Source: Mesorhizobium sp. M00.F.Ca.ET.216.01.1.1 (lineage in GTDB: Bacteria > Pseudomonadota > Alphaproteobacteria > Rhizobiales > Rhizobiaceae). From it: a stretch of 64,000 bases of DNA. Each line of letters begins with the position of its first letter. The stretch's first letter is position 1. Below are positions 25,669 through 35,289 of this stretch, in pieces. Where the stretch lies: NCBI RefSeq assembly GCF_004010325.2, contig NZ_SADR02000012.1, forward strand, positions 62,001-126,000, given 5' to 3'. The position numbers and the translations under genes are program-made. The notes under the pieces were generated by a model. It saw only the letters and a program-made list of their open reading frames with translations, searched no databases and was not told the origin of the DNA.

Positions 25669-25902
25669 TCATTCCTTCGGTTCGGCGTCGGCCGATGGCT
25701 TGTCGTCGTCGGCCGGCTTGTAGAGATAGAAGAACTGCCAGACGGCGTAGCCGGCGAAACCGAGCGCGATCACGCCCCAGAACGGCGTGCCGGTGGCAAA
25801 CTCGATCACGGACCAGGCCAGGCAGACCGCGACTATGGCAACGCGCCGCCACAAGGGCCGGAAGAACGGGTGCTGATAGTCTTTCATCGGACCAACGGGC
25901 AT
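25669..25902 (-). CDS. Small two-helix membrane protein inside the iol operon
   Basis: 77 residues (72 if ATG 25887 is used). Two hydrophobic helices (about residues 20-37 and 42-60, VAIVAVCLAWSVIEFATGTPFWGVIALGFAGYAVWQFFYLY) and an acidic cytoplasmic-type tail DDDKPSADAEPKE. It lies 15 bases before iolB and about 40 after iolE, so it is co-transcribed with them. No enzyme motif is visible. The function is unknown; a helper for the transporter or a chance passenger are both possible. Confidence 0.6.
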   Translation of the reverse strand: MPVGPMKDYQHPFFRPLWRRVAIVAVCLAWSVIEFATGTPFWGVIALGFAGYAVWQFFYLYKPADDDKPSADAEPKE

Positions 25903-25943
25903 CGGATCAATCCAGCCATCGGATCGCCTCGTTGCCGCAGCGC

Positions 25944-26861
25944 TTACGCATTGGGGAAACCCTGTGTTTCGACCGTATAGCCGGCCGCCGTCATAACCCG
26001 CATCAACTCCTTATAGCCGACTTGCGCCATTTTGAGCGGCGGGTTCTTCTTCGGGTCCTGCTCGGCCTCGACCACGAACCAGCCTTCATAGCCATAGCCG
26101 GCAAGCCTTTGCACGATGGCGCCGAAGTCGAGCGAGCCATCCCCCGGCACGGTGAAGGCGCCAAGCGCCACGGCATCGAGGAAGGACTGCCTGTTGCGAT
26201 CCAGTCTTTCGATCACCGGCATACGCACGTCCTTCACATGCACGTGGTTGATGCGCCGGTGGTGGTTGTCGATGGCGCGCAGGACGTCACCGCCGGCAAA
26301 GGCCAGGTGACCTGCGTCGAGCAGCAGCGGAATGCCTTCGCCGGAATGGCGCATGAATGCATCGAGTTCGGGCTCGGTCTCGACCACCGCGGCCATATGA
26401 TGGTGATAGGAGAGCGGCATGCCCTGCTCGGCACACCATTCGCCAAACTGCGTCAGGCGCCTGGCATAGGCTTTCATCTCGTCGTCCGAAAGCCTGGGCT
26501 TGGTGGCGAGCGGCTTCGAGCGGTCGCCCTGGATCGAACGGCCGACCTCGCCATAAACGATGCAGGGTGCGTTCACCGCCTTGAACAGGTCGATCATCGG
26601 CTGGATACGATCCTTGTTCTTCGCCATGTCCTCATCGACAAGCGTCCCGGAGAACCAACCGCCGCAAAGCGTGACGTCGGCCTCTCTGAGGATCGGCAGC
26701 ATGATTTTCGGATCGTTGGGAAAACGGCGGCCCATTTCCATGCCGGTGAAACCCGCCGAGCGCGACTGGCGCAAACATTCCTCCAGCGACACGTCATCGC
26801 TGAGTTCCACAAGATCGTCGTTCCACCATGCAATGGGGGACATGCCCAGTTTGGCTTTCAA
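25944..26861 (-). CDS. iolE: 2-keto-myo-inositol (inosose) dehydratase
   Basis: 305 residues, AP-endonuclease-2/xylose-isomerase-like TIM barrel. It dehydrates 2-keto-myo-inositol to 3D-trihydroxycyclohexane-1,2-dione. Recognisable parts are KLGMSPIAWWNDDL, GFTGMEMGRRFP, LSYHHHMAAVVETEPEL, LLLDAGHLAFAGGD and NHVHVKDVR, carrying the metal ligands (E, D, H, E). The apparent start is TTG at 26861 with GGAG about 7 bases upstream; the next ATG (MSPIAWW) would remove the first strand. A dispersed repeat lies between it and iolD. Confidence 0.93.
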   Translation of the reverse strand: MKAKLGMSPIAWWNDDLVELSDDVSLEECLRQSRSAGFTGMEMGRRFPNDPKIMLPILREADVTLCGGWFSGTLVDEDMAKNKDRIQPMIDLFKAVNAPCIVYGEVGRSIQGDRSKPLATKPRLSDDEMKAYARRLTQFGEWCAEQGMPLSYHHHMAAVVETEPELDAFMRHSGEGIPLLLDAGHLAFAGGDVLRAIDNHHRRINHVHVKDVRMPVIERLDRNRQSFLDAVALGAFTVPGDGSLDFGAIVQRLAGYGYEGWFVVEAEQDPKKNPPLKMAQVGYKELMRVMTAAGYTVETQGFPNA

Positions 26862-26913
26862 GTCGTCACTCCAATTTCTAAACTGGCCAATTTCTTAAAC
26901 CAGATGTCAGCCC

Positions 26914-27020
26914 TGCCCCTCATCCGCCTGCCGGCACCTTCTCCCCGCAAGAACGGGGGGATTAGCTCCAACGCTGGCTGACCACTCTCCCCGTTTTTCA
27001 CGGGAAGAGGGTGAGCGGCA
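26914..27020. repeat. Dispersed two-hairpin intergenic repeat (copy 2)
   Basis: Same element as 2234-2354: TGCCCCTCATCCGCCTGCC at one end, internal CTCCCCG hairpins, and GGGTGAGCGGCA at the other. It occupies most of the iolD-iolE gap (26862-27029), so it is transcribed within the operon and could influence mRNA processing. Confidence 0.75.
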
Positions 27021-27029
27021 GCGCCGACA

Positions 27030-28880
27030 TCAATCTCCAATCTTCTGCATCTGCCGCTTTTCGTCATAAGCCTTGCGCGCCGCGCTGACTTGCGGCCGTG
27101 CCGAGACCTCCGGCACGGCGACATCCCACCATGCTCCGCCGGCTTCGGTCGAAGCCAGCGGATCGGTTTCGACGACTAGCACGGTGGTCCTAGTATTGTT
27201 CTTCGCTTGCGTCAGCGCCGTCTCCAGCCCGGCGATCGACGGTACTTTTTCGGCGATCGCACCCAGGCTTGCCGCATGCGCGGCAAAGTCGATGTCGGGC
27301 AAGGTCTCGTGGCGGGTGTCCTTCAGCAAATTGTTGAAGTTGGCGCCGCCGGTCGCCATCTGCAGCCGGTTGATGCAGCCATAGCCTCTGTTATCGAGCA
27401 GGACGATGGTTAGCTTGAGGCCAAGCATCACCGAGGTCGCGATCTCGGAATTGAGCATCAGATAGGAGCCGTCGCCGATCATGACGACGACCTCCTCATT
27501 GGGCTTGGCCATCTTGACGCCGAGCCCGCCGGCGATCTCGTAGCCCATGGTCGAGAAGCCGTATTCGGCGTGGTAGGAGCCGGGTGCGCCCGCCTGCCAG
27601 AGCTTGTGCAATTCGCCGGGCAGACCGCCGGCGGCATGAAGCAGCGTCACGCCGGAACCCATGGCGCGCTGAACGGCGCCGATCACCTGCGCATCGGACG
27701 GATAGGCGGCATTGGTCGAGGCCGTCACCTTGGCGGCATCGGCCTGCCAGTCCGTCTTGCCCTTGACCGCGTTGTCGGTCCAACTGGCCGGCGCCTTCCA
27801 GCCCTTCAGCGCCGCAGTGAGTTCGGCAAGCCCTTCCACTGCGTCGGCGACCAACGGCAGCGCGCGGTGCTTGCCGGCGTCGAAAGGCTGGACGTTCAGC
27901 CCGACGATGGTCTTGCCGGAATTCTTGAACAGCGCCCAGGAGCCAGTGGTGAAATCCTGCAGCCTGGTGCCGACGGCAAGCACGACATCGGCTTCTTCGG
28001 CCAACCGGTTGGCAGCCGAAGTGCCGGTGACGCCGACCGCCGCCATGTTGAGCGGATGATCGTCCGGCAGCGAGGATTTGCCGCCTTGCGTCTCGCAGAC
28101 GGGAATGCCGGCGCCTTGCACCAGCTTCGCCAGTTCGCCGGAGGCCTGCGAATAAAGCACCCCGCCGCCGGCAATCACCAGCGGCTTCTTTGCCCCCTTC
28201 AGCGCCGCCACCGCGGCCGCCAGCTCTTGGCGGTCCGGGCGCAGCCGGCGCTGGTGCCAGACCCGCTCGGCAAAGAAGCTCTCGGGATAATCATAGGCCT
28301 CGGCCTGCACGTCCTGGCAGAGCGCCAGCGTCACCGGCCCGCATTCGGCGGGATCGGTCAGCACCTGCATGGCGCGGTTGAGCGCCGGGATGATCTGCTC
28401 CGGCCGGGTGATGCGGTCGAAATAGCGCGACACCGGGCGGAAGCAGTCGTTGACCGTCGCCGTGCCGTCGGAAAAGTCCTCGGCTTGCTGCAAGACGGGA
28501 TCGGGAATGCGGTTGGCGAAGACGTCGCCGGGCAGGAGAAGAACCGGCAGGCGGTTGACATGGGCAAGGGCGGCTGCCGTCACCATGTTGAGCGCGCCGG
28601 GGCCGATCGAACTGGTCGCCGCCATGAAGCGGCGGCGGAAATTGGCCTTGGCATAGGCGATCGCCGCATGTGCCATCGCCTGCTCGTTGTGGCCGCGGAA
28701 GGTCGGCAGTTCGTCGCGAACCTGATAGAGCGCTTCGCCGATACCGGCGACGTTGCCATGGCCGAAGATTGCCCAGACGCCGCCGAAGATCGGCACCTTC
28801 CTGCCGTCGATCTCGGTCATCTGTTGGGCGAGAAAGCGAGTCAGCGCCTGCGCCATCGTCAGGCGGATTGTCTTGCTCAT
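27030..28880 (-). CDS. iolD: 3D-(3,5/4)-trihydroxycyclohexane-1,2-dione hydrolase
   Basis: 616 residues, thiamine-diphosphate enzyme that opens the inositol ring product to 5-deoxy-D-glucuronate. The N-terminal PYR domain contains GHGNVAGIGEALYQ and RGHNEQAMAHAAIAYAKA (catalytic Glu region). The C-terminal PP domain has the ThDP motif IGDGSYLMLNSEIATSVMLGLKLTIVLLDNRGYG (GDG...NN type). The ATG at 28880 (MSKTIRLTMAQALTRFL) has CGGAGG six bases upstream; the longer open frame overlaps iolC. It lies 20 bases after iolC. Confidence 0.95.
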   Translation of the reverse strand: MSKTIRLTMAQALTRFLAQQMTEIDGRKVPIFGGVWAIFGHGNVAGIGEALYQVRDELPTFRGHNEQAMAHAAIAYAKANFRRRFMAATSSIGPGALNMVTAAALAHVNRLPVLLLPGDVFANRIPDPVLQQAEDFSDGTATVNDCFRPVSRYFDRITRPEQIIPALNRAMQVLTDPAECGPVTLALCQDVQAEAYDYPESFFAERVWHQRRLRPDRQELAAAVAALKGAKKPLVIAGGGVLYSQASGELAKLVQGAGIPVCETQGGKSSLPDDHPLNMAAVGVTGTSAANRLAEEADVVLAVGTRLQDFTTGSWALFKNSGKTIVGLNVQPFDAGKHRALPLVADAVEGLAELTAALKGWKAPASWTDNAVKGKTDWQADAAKVTASTNAAYPSDAQVIGAVQRAMGSGVTLLHAAGGLPGELHKLWQAGAPGSYHAEYGFSTMGYEIAGGLGVKMAKPNEEVVVMIGDGSYLMLNSEIATSVMLGLKLTIVLLDNRGYGCINRLQMATGGANFNNLLKDTRHETLPDIDFAAHAASLGAIAEKVPSIAGLETALTQAKNNTRTTVLVVETDPLASTEAGGAWWDVAVPEVSARPQVSAARKAYDEKRQMQKIGD

Positions 28881-28900
28881 GTTGATTTCCTCCGCAGTCC

Positions 28901-30835
28901 TTATGCCGCCTTGCGGCCGCGCGCGGCAAGCCATGCCTCGGTCAGCTTCTCGAAGCGCGACGCCATGTCGGCGACTGCTTCGTCGTCGGACATCTTGCCG
29001 GCAAGCCATTGTTCGGCCGCGTTGATGAAGATGGTGCGGCCGACAGCGAAACCCTTGACGATAGGCGCCCTGGCGGTGGCGGCGAAGGCGGCTTCCAGCT
29101 CGTCTTGCGGCGCTTCCAGCCCAAGCAGCACAATGCCGCGGCACCACGGATCATTCTTCAGGATCACTGCCTCGATCTTTGCCCATGCGCCGGCCGAGGC
29201 CTGCGGTTCGAGCTTCCACCAGTCTGGCTTGATGCCGAGCGCATAGAGTTCTTCCAGCGCGCGCGGGATCGTCATGTCGTCGAGCGTGCCGTGCTTGCCG
29301 GCGATGATCTCGACCAGCAATTCCCGGCCGACCTTGCGCGCCGCCTCGAACAGGCTCTTGAGCTTCTGCTGCTGCTCGGCTTTCAGCGCCGCGGGATCGT
29401 TCGGATGATAGAAGCACAGGCATTTGATGCAATGCTCGACCGGCCATTCGGTCAATTGCGAACCGATATCCTGCGAGAATTCGAACCGCAGCGGCCGCGA
29501 GCCCGGCAGCTCGACCGGCCGGCCAAGCCAGGCGAAGGAATGGTGGGCGAATTCGAACATCGCTTCGCGGCCGTATTTCTCATCGAGCAGCATGCCGTAG
29601 CCGTCGCGGCCGGCGGCGACCTTTGCCGCTGCCTTGACCGTCAACACCTTGAAGTCATGGAGGCGCGACGGATCGGCGCCGGCCCTCGCGGCAACATCCT
29701 CGAGCTGGACGCGGTGGTCGCAGGCGAACGCCATCAGCGACGGAATGTCGCGCCGGCGCGTGGTCGCCCAATGGATGTGGTTGATCGCCGCGTCCTTGCG
29801 CAAGGCCAGGTGCTTGCTGCCGTTCTTGAGGAAGAACTGCAGTTCCTCGAAGGTCGGATATTCCGGCGCGCAGAGCAGCCGCGACACAGCGAAGGCGCCG
29901 CAGGCATTGGCCCAAGTCGCCGCCGTCGCCAGGCTTTCCTCGCCGAGCCAGCCGCGCAGGAAGCCCGACATGAAGGCGTCGCCGGCGCCGAGCACATTAT
30001 AGACCTCGATGGGGAAGCCCTTGCCAACGATGCCGTGCTCGAGATCGTCGCTGATCGGCCCGTCATAGACGATGCAGCCCATGGCGCCGCGCTTGAGCAC
30101 GATGGTGGCCGGCGACAGCGACCGGATCGTCTTCAGCGCACTCAGGCAGTCGTCGGCGCCGGAGGCGATCATGATCTCCTCTTCGGTGCCAACGATGAGA
30201 TCGCAGTCGGGCAGCACAGTCTTCAGCTGGGCAGAGACCCGGTCGGACTTGACATAGCGCTCGAAGCCTTCGGCATGACCGGCAAGACCCCAGAGGTTGG
30301 GGCGGTAGTCGATGTCGAACACCACCTTGCCGCCCTTGGCCTTGATGATGCGGATCGCCTTGCGCTGGGCAGCGTCGCTGTTCGGCCGCGAGAAATGCGT
30401 GCCGGTGACGACGATGGCGCGCGCCGAGGCGATGAACGCCTCGTTGATGTCCTCCTCCGAAAGCGCCATGTCGGCGCAGTCGGAGCGATAGAAGATCATC
30501 GGCGAGACGCCTTCGTCCTCGACCGACAGCAGCACGAGCGCGGTCAGCCGGTCGGGATCGGTCTTGAGGCCATCGACGGAAACGCCTTCGCGCTTCAGTT
30601 GCTCGCGGATGAAACGGCCCATCTGCTCGTCGCCGACGCGGGTGAGCAGCGCCGAGCGCAGGCCGAGCCTGGCGGTGCCGACGGAAATGTTGGCCGGACA
30701 GCCGCCGACCGACTTGGCAAAGGAGGTGATGTCCTCCAGGCGCGAGCCGATCTGCTGGCCGTAGAGATCGACCGAGGCGCGGCCGATAGTGATGACGTCG
30801 AGCGGCGCATGTTTTGCTTCCACGGCTTCGCCCAT
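28901..30835 (-). CDS. iolC: 5-dehydro-2-deoxygluconokinase fused to a DUF2090 aldolase-like domain
   Basis: 644 residues. The N-terminal PfkB kinase (residues 1-~325) has VITIGRASVDLYGQQIG, VGGCPANISVGTARLGL and the catalytic VLGAGDAFMSGFLRGWL near residue 300. It phosphorylates 2-deoxy-5-keto-gluconate. The C-terminal ~310 residues are DUF2090 (FACDHRVQLEDVAARAG..., KCLCFYHPNDP..., LEPQASAGAW), a class-I aldolase-like barrel usually fused to IolC in proteobacteria. It probably performs the next step (IolJ-type cleavage), since no separate iolJ is present here. GGAGG precedes the ATG. It is the first gene of the catabolic operon, with paired IolR-type sites upstream. Confidence 0.95.
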   Translation of the reverse strand: MGEAVEAKHAPLDVITIGRASVDLYGQQIGSRLEDITSFAKSVGGCPANISVGTARLGLRSALLTRVGDEQMGRFIREQLKREGVSVDGLKTDPDRLTALVLLSVEDEGVSPMIFYRSDCADMALSEEDINEAFIASARAIVVTGTHFSRPNSDAAQRKAIRIIKAKGGKVVFDIDYRPNLWGLAGHAEGFERYVKSDRVSAQLKTVLPDCDLIVGTEEEIMIASGADDCLSALKTIRSLSPATIVLKRGAMGCIVYDGPISDDLEHGIVGKGFPIEVYNVLGAGDAFMSGFLRGWLGEESLATAATWANACGAFAVSRLLCAPEYPTFEELQFFLKNGSKHLALRKDAAINHIHWATTRRRDIPSLMAFACDHRVQLEDVAARAGADPSRLHDFKVLTVKAAAKVAAGRDGYGMLLDEKYGREAMFEFAHHSFAWLGRPVELPGSRPLRFEFSQDIGSQLTEWPVEHCIKCLCFYHPNDPAALKAEQQQKLKSLFEAARKVGRELLVEIIAGKHGTLDDMTIPRALEELYALGIKPDWWKLEPQASAGAWAKIEAVILKNDPWCRGIVLLGLEAPQDELEAAFAATARAPIVKGFAVGRTIFINAAEQWLAGKMSDDEAVADMASRFEKLTEAWLAARGRKAA

Positions 30836-30910
30836 TCGAACCTCCGTCGGCCTTGTTGTCTTGGCAACACGTTGTTTTGGGGTACACGCGCGAGCGGCAG
30901 CGTGGCGCCA

Positions 30911-30961
30911 TCAATATGAAATAATAATTCCAATCCATAGTCAATATGGAACGAGCATTCC
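30911..30961 (-). promoter_or_regulatory. Tandem IolR-type operator upstream of iolC
   Basis: Two direct 21-base units 30 bases apart, each starting TCAATATG. One contains GAAA-TAATAA-TTCC (30918-30931) and the other GGAA-CGAGCA-TTCC (30948-30961). The latter is a perfect match to the GGAA-N6-TTCC palindrome I recall as the Sinorhizobium meliloti IolR site. The location 75-125 bases before the iolC start fits repression. Confidence 0.7.
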
Positions 30962-30992
30962 TTTACTGAAAAGTGCCGTGCGCCCGGCCTAT

Positions 30993-31838
30993 CTAGGCCT
31001 TGCGCTTGCGGCCGGAGTCGCGCCGCTTCTCGCCAACTGCAACGGTCAGCGCCATGGCCAACGACATCGTTGCCGATAGCGAGCGGAAGCCGGCGAAATC
31101 GGCCTCGGCGACCTCGAACCAGACCCTGGCGAACTGGGCGAGCGGCGAAAAGGAACTGTCGGTGATGGCAACGATCGGCACGCCTTGCTCTGATATGACA
31201 CGCGCCTCCTCGATGGTTGCCGGAGCATAGGGTGAGAAACTGATGGCGATGACGGCGTCTTTCGGAGAGGCAAAGCCGATCATCTCGGCATTCAGTCCGG
31301 CGGCCGATTCGATCAGCTGGTTGCGGATCTTGAGCTTGCCCAGCGCGTAGGCAATGTAGGAGGCGACCGGATAGGAGCGGCGCTTGGCCAGCACGTAGAT
31401 GGTCTCCGCCTTTGCCAGCACAGCGATCGCCTCTTCGAAATGCTCTTCGTTCAGCGAGCGTGAAATGTCGTTGAGCGAGGTGCTGGCCGCGGCGACGAAG
31501 CCGTCGAAGATCGCCCGGTGACCGGCGCCTTCCTCGGCCTTGGCGCGCAGCGCCGCCAGCCTTTCATCATAGGACGAATTGCGCTCGCGCAGGCGCTCGC
31601 GAAACACCAGCTGCAGGCTGGTAAAGCCGTCGAAGCCGAGCTGCTGCGCAAAGCGGATCAGAGTCGAAGGCTGAACGCCGGCGGAAGCGGCAATACTGGC
31701 GGCGGTGCCGAAGGCAATGTCGTCGGGATTATCGAGCGCATAGGCGGCGATCTGGGCGATACGCTTGGGCAAGCTGTGGCGCCGCTCCAGGATCGTCGTC
31801 CGCAGCGTCTCGAAATCGCGGGGCACCCGTTCGTCCAT
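30993..31838 (-). CDS. iolR: MurR/RpiR-family regulator of inositol catabolism
   Basis: 281 residues from ATG 31838 (MDERVPRDFETLRTTIL), which has GGAG five bases upstream; ATG 31859 is an alternative. The N-terminal RpiR HTH is FGTAASIAASAGVQPSTLIRFAQQLGFDGFTSLQLVFRERL. The C-terminal SIS sugar-phosphate-binding domain follows (ETIYVLAKRRSYPVASYIAYALGKL, AVIAISFSPYAPATIEEARVISEQGVPIVAITDS). The SIS domain probably senses the IolC product or a similar phosphorylated intermediate. It lies between the iol operon and the divergent oxidoreductase. Consistent sites are seen before iolC and ibpA. Confidence 0.9.
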   Translation of the reverse strand: MDERVPRDFETLRTTILERRHSLPKRIAQIAAYALDNPDDIAFGTAASIAASAGVQPSTLIRFAQQLGFDGFTSLQLVFRERLRERNSSYDERLAALRAKAEEGAGHRAIFDGFVAAASTSLNDISRSLNEEHFEEAIAVLAKAETIYVLAKRRSYPVASYIAYALGKLKIRNQLIESAAGLNAEMIGFASPKDAVIAISFSPYAPATIEEARVISEQGVPIVAITDSSFSPLAQFARVWFEVAEADFAGFRSLSATMSLAMALTVAVGEKRRDSGRKRKA

Positions 31839-31927
31839 CGTCGCTCCGCCCAGGCTCATCTTCGGTCCCCCTCTCTGCCCCATCATAGCGAGCCTGTGCA
31901 AGAACGCCATAAAAAATGAGGCAAGCG

Positions 31928-31941
31928 TTCCATTCTTGGAA
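31928..31941. promoter_or_regulatory. TTCC-N6-GGAA palindrome between iolR and the divergent oxidoreductase
   Basis: TTCC-ATTCTT-GGAA in the short gap between the two divergent genes. It is the opposite-order arrangement of the half sites seen before iolC. It may be an autoregulatory IolR site or chance; only its position supports it. Confidence 0.35.
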
Positions 31942-31994
31942 GAAATGGACTAATTCATCCATGAAGGTCTTTTGAGACAGCGGAGATAAGGGAG

Positions 31995-33104
31995 ATGGTC
32001 GGAGTCGGTCTTATCGGCACGGGCTTCATGGGCAAGTGCCACGCCATTGCCTGGAGCGCGGTCGGCACTGTCTTTCCCGATGTGGCCAAGCCAAGGCTGG
32101 TCCATCTCGGCGAGGTCAACGAGGACCTTGCCACACGCCGTGCAAGCGAATTTGGCTTCGCCAAAGCCTCCGGCGACTGGCGCGCCGTGGTCAACGACCC
32201 GGAAGTCGAGGTCGTCTCGCTGACCACGCCGAACCAGTTCCACCCGGAAATGGCCATCGCCATCCTCGAAGCCGGCAAGCATCTGTGGTGCGAGAAACCG
32301 ATGGCGCCGCGCTTTGCTGATGCCGAGGCGATGGCGACGGCGGCGCGGAAATCCGGCAAGGTGACCGCGCTCGGCTACAACTACATCCAGAATCCTGCCA
32401 TCCGTCACATCGGCGCCCTGCTCGACGAGAAGATTATCGGCGAGGTCAACCATCTGCGCGTCGAGATGGACGAGGACTTCATGGCCGACCCGGAGGCGCT
32501 GTTCTTCTGGAAGCATGAGGCTGCATCCGGCTACGGCGCGCTCGACGACTTTGCCGTGCATCCGCTGTCGCTCATCGCCGTGCTGTTCGGCCGCGTCGCC
32601 CGCGTCATGTGCGACATGGCCAAGCCCTATGCTGATCGTCGCGTCGCGTCGGGCGAGCGCCGTGCAGTCGAGACCTACGACATCGCCAGCGTCCTGATGC
32701 ATCTCGAAAACGGCGTTGCCGGCACCTTGCTGGTCAACCGTTCGGCCTGGGGCCGCAAGGGCCGAATCGCCATCCAGATCTTCGGCTCGAAGGGCTCGAT
32801 CCTGTACGACCAGGAACGGATGAACGAATTCCAGCTTTACCTCACCGCCGACCGGCCGACCGAGCAAGGCTACCGCACGATCCTGGTGGCGCCGCACCAC
32901 AAGCCCTATGACGCTTTCCTGCCGGCGCCCGGCCACAGCCTCGGCTTCAACGACCTCAAGATCATCGAATGCCGAGAACTGCTGACACGGCTCGCCGGCA
33001 AGCCGGCGCGGATCATCGATTTCGATGAAGGACTTGAGATCGAGCGCACGGTGCATGCGATGGCGCGCTCGTTCGAGGAAAAGCGCTGGATTCCGGTGCG
33101 GTAA
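31995..33104 (+). CDS. Gfo/Idh/MocA-family oxidoreductase
   Basis: 369 residues. The N-terminal Rossmann fold has GVGLIGTGFMG and the C-terminal domain is alpha/beta. The NAD(P)-ring and catalytic regions are LWCEKPMAPRFADAE (EKP motif, Lys) and GYGALDDFAVHPLSL (Asp...His). The family oxidises or reduces sugars and inositols; MocA, the rhizopine enzyme, is a founding member. It is divergent from iolR and next to the iol operon, so a cyclitol or inosamine substrate is plausible but not proven. It is clearly distinct from the idhA gene at 35419. Confidence 0.85.
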   Translation: MVGVGLIGTGFMGKCHAIAWSAVGTVFPDVAKPRLVHLGEVNEDLATRRASEFGFAKASGDWRAVVNDPEVEVVSLTTPNQFHPEMAIAILEAGKHLWCEKPMAPRFADAEAMATAARKSGKVTALGYNYIQNPAIRHIGALLDEKIIGEVNHLRVEMDEDFMADPEALFFWKHEAASGYGALDDFAVHPLSLIAVLFGRVARVMCDMAKPYADRRVASGERRAVETYDIASVLMHLENGVAGTLLVNRSAWGRKGRIAIQIFGSKGSILYDQERMNEFQLYLTADRPTEQGYRTILVAPHHKPYDAFLPAPGHSLGFNDLKIIECRELLTRLAGKPARIIDFDEGLEIERTVHAMARSFEEKRWIPVR

Positions 33105-33147
33105 TGGCTGGCGCCGCGCCCGTCCCGGTGCGGCGGAATCAGCCGCA

Positions 33148-34239
<1,092 letters not shown>

Positions 34240-34277
34240 GGCTTTCTGCTCCTGATTGGGAGACCTGCCGGCTGAAA

Positions 34278-34304
34278 CAAAAAAGCCGCCAGGTCTGGCG
34301 GCTG
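34278..34304 (-). terminator. Attenuator terminator in the aroG leader
   Basis: On the minus strand AGCCGCCAG-AC-CTGGCGGCT (perfect 9-bp arms) is followed by TTTTTT. It sits about 40 bases before the aroG start and about 25 after the leader-peptide stop. A terminator upstream of the gene it precedes, with a short translated leader, is the classical attenuator layout. Confidence 0.85.
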
Positions 34305-34326
34305 TTCGGATATTGGTGCTGCAATC

Positions 34327-34404
34327 TTAGATCGAGCGCAATCCTCCCGCCGCCAGCGAGCTGCCGTAGCTAAAGTACCAGAACGAGGCGGTCAGGTGGA
34401 TCAT
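34327..34404 (-). CDS. Aromatic-rich leader peptide of aroG
   Basis: A 25-codon frame from ATG 34404 to TAA 34327. Residues 8-13 are F-W-Y-F-S-Y (peptide segment MIHLTASFWYFSYGSS...), a run of Phe, Trp and Tyr codons that no random 25-mer would be expected to have. It is followed after about 25 bases by the terminator hairpin and then aroG. Ribosome stalling at the aromatic codons when charged tRNAs are scarce should favour an alternative RNA fold and read-through into aroG. The mechanism is inferred from established attenuation systems such as trpL and pheL; the peptide itself is read directly. Confidence 0.8.
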   Translation of the reverse strand: MIHLTASFWYFSYGSSLAAGGLRSI

Positions 34405-34450
34405 GCCAGCCCTATAGCCGAAGCCATCGCGCTTGTCACGCTCCGATAGT

Positions 34451-35245
34451 CTATTCGCCGACTATCCCGGCAATGTTCTGGTCATAGTCAACCAGCGACC
34501 CGGTCATGACACCGGACTGCGGGCTCAGCATATAGCTGATCAGCCGGGCGAGCTGCGCCGGCTTGACCAGTTGACCCATCGGCTGCGCGGCCTCGGCCTT
34601 TGCCAGCCAGTCATCCGGCGCGTCATGCCATTTCTTCTGCACGATCGCCTCGCCTTCGGTGTCCATCCAGCCCGGAAGCACCGCATTGCAGCGAATGCGG
34701 TTTGAGCGGTAGGCATTGGCGACATTCTTGGTCAGCGTCATCAGCGCCCCTTTGCTCGACGAATAGGGCGTCAGGAACGACTGGCCGCAATGTGCCGACA
34801 TCGATAGCACGTTGACGATCGAGCCGGGCGCCTTGCGAGCTAGCAAGTGCGCCACCACGCCCTGCATCAGGAAAAAGGGCCCGCGCACATTGGCCTGGAA
34901 GATCTGGTCGAAGAGCTCCTCTGATGTTTCGACCAGCGAGCCTCGCGCCGAGGTGGCGGCGGCGTTGACCAGCGCGTTGACAGTGCCGAAATGGGCGATC
35001 GCCGTCTCGACTGCGCGCTTGCAATCGGCGACCTTGGCGACATCGGCGCTGATGAAGATGGCGTCGACACCGCCCTGCTTGAGGGCGGCAACCGCCTTGT
35101 CGCCCTTCTCCTTGGAACGGCCGATCAACGCCAATGCGCGACAGCCCTCGTCGGCCAGTGCTTCGGCGACGGCGAAGCCGATGCCTTGCGCACCACCGGT
35201 TATGATGGCGCGCGTCTCTGAATTGCGACCGGCTGAACCGTTCAT
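34451..35245 (-). CDS. Short-chain dehydrogenase/reductase
   Basis: 264 residues, classical SDR. The cofactor motif is TGGAQGIG (TGxxxGxG), followed by the NAAAT motif. The catalytic tetrad includes Ser in VLSMSAHCG and Y-x-x-x-K in PYSSSKGAL. The C-terminal half, IRCNAVLPGWMDTEGE, is normal. The substrate is unknown. It is encoded between aroG and idhA in the inositol region, so a role in cyclitol or sugar oxidation is possible. The ATG has AGGAGA upstream. A long palindromic repeat follows it on the idhA promoter side. Confidence 0.85.
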   Translation of the reverse strand: MNGSAGRNSETRAIITGGAQGIGFAVAEALADEGCRALALIGRSKEKGDKAVAALKQGGVDAIFISADVAKVADCKRAVETAIAHFGTVNALVNAAATSARGSLVETSEELFDQIFQANVRGPFFLMQGVVAHLLARKAPGSIVNVLSMSAHCGQSFLTPYSSSKGALMTLTKNVANAYRSNRIRCNAVLPGWMDTEGEAIVQKKWHDAPDDWLAKAEAAQPMGQLVKPAQLARLISYMLSPQSGVMTGSLVDYDQNIAGIVGE

Positions 35246-35289
35246 CGTCTTCTCCTGTGCTTGATTACCAATACCTTAGGTGTGCTGAG

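Noticed and set aside
27570..29246. 558-residue plus-strand frame
   Set aside because: Antisense to iolD and iolC, both of which have complete catalytic motifs.
29009..30919. 636-residue plus-strand frame
   Set aside because: Antisense shadow of iolC.
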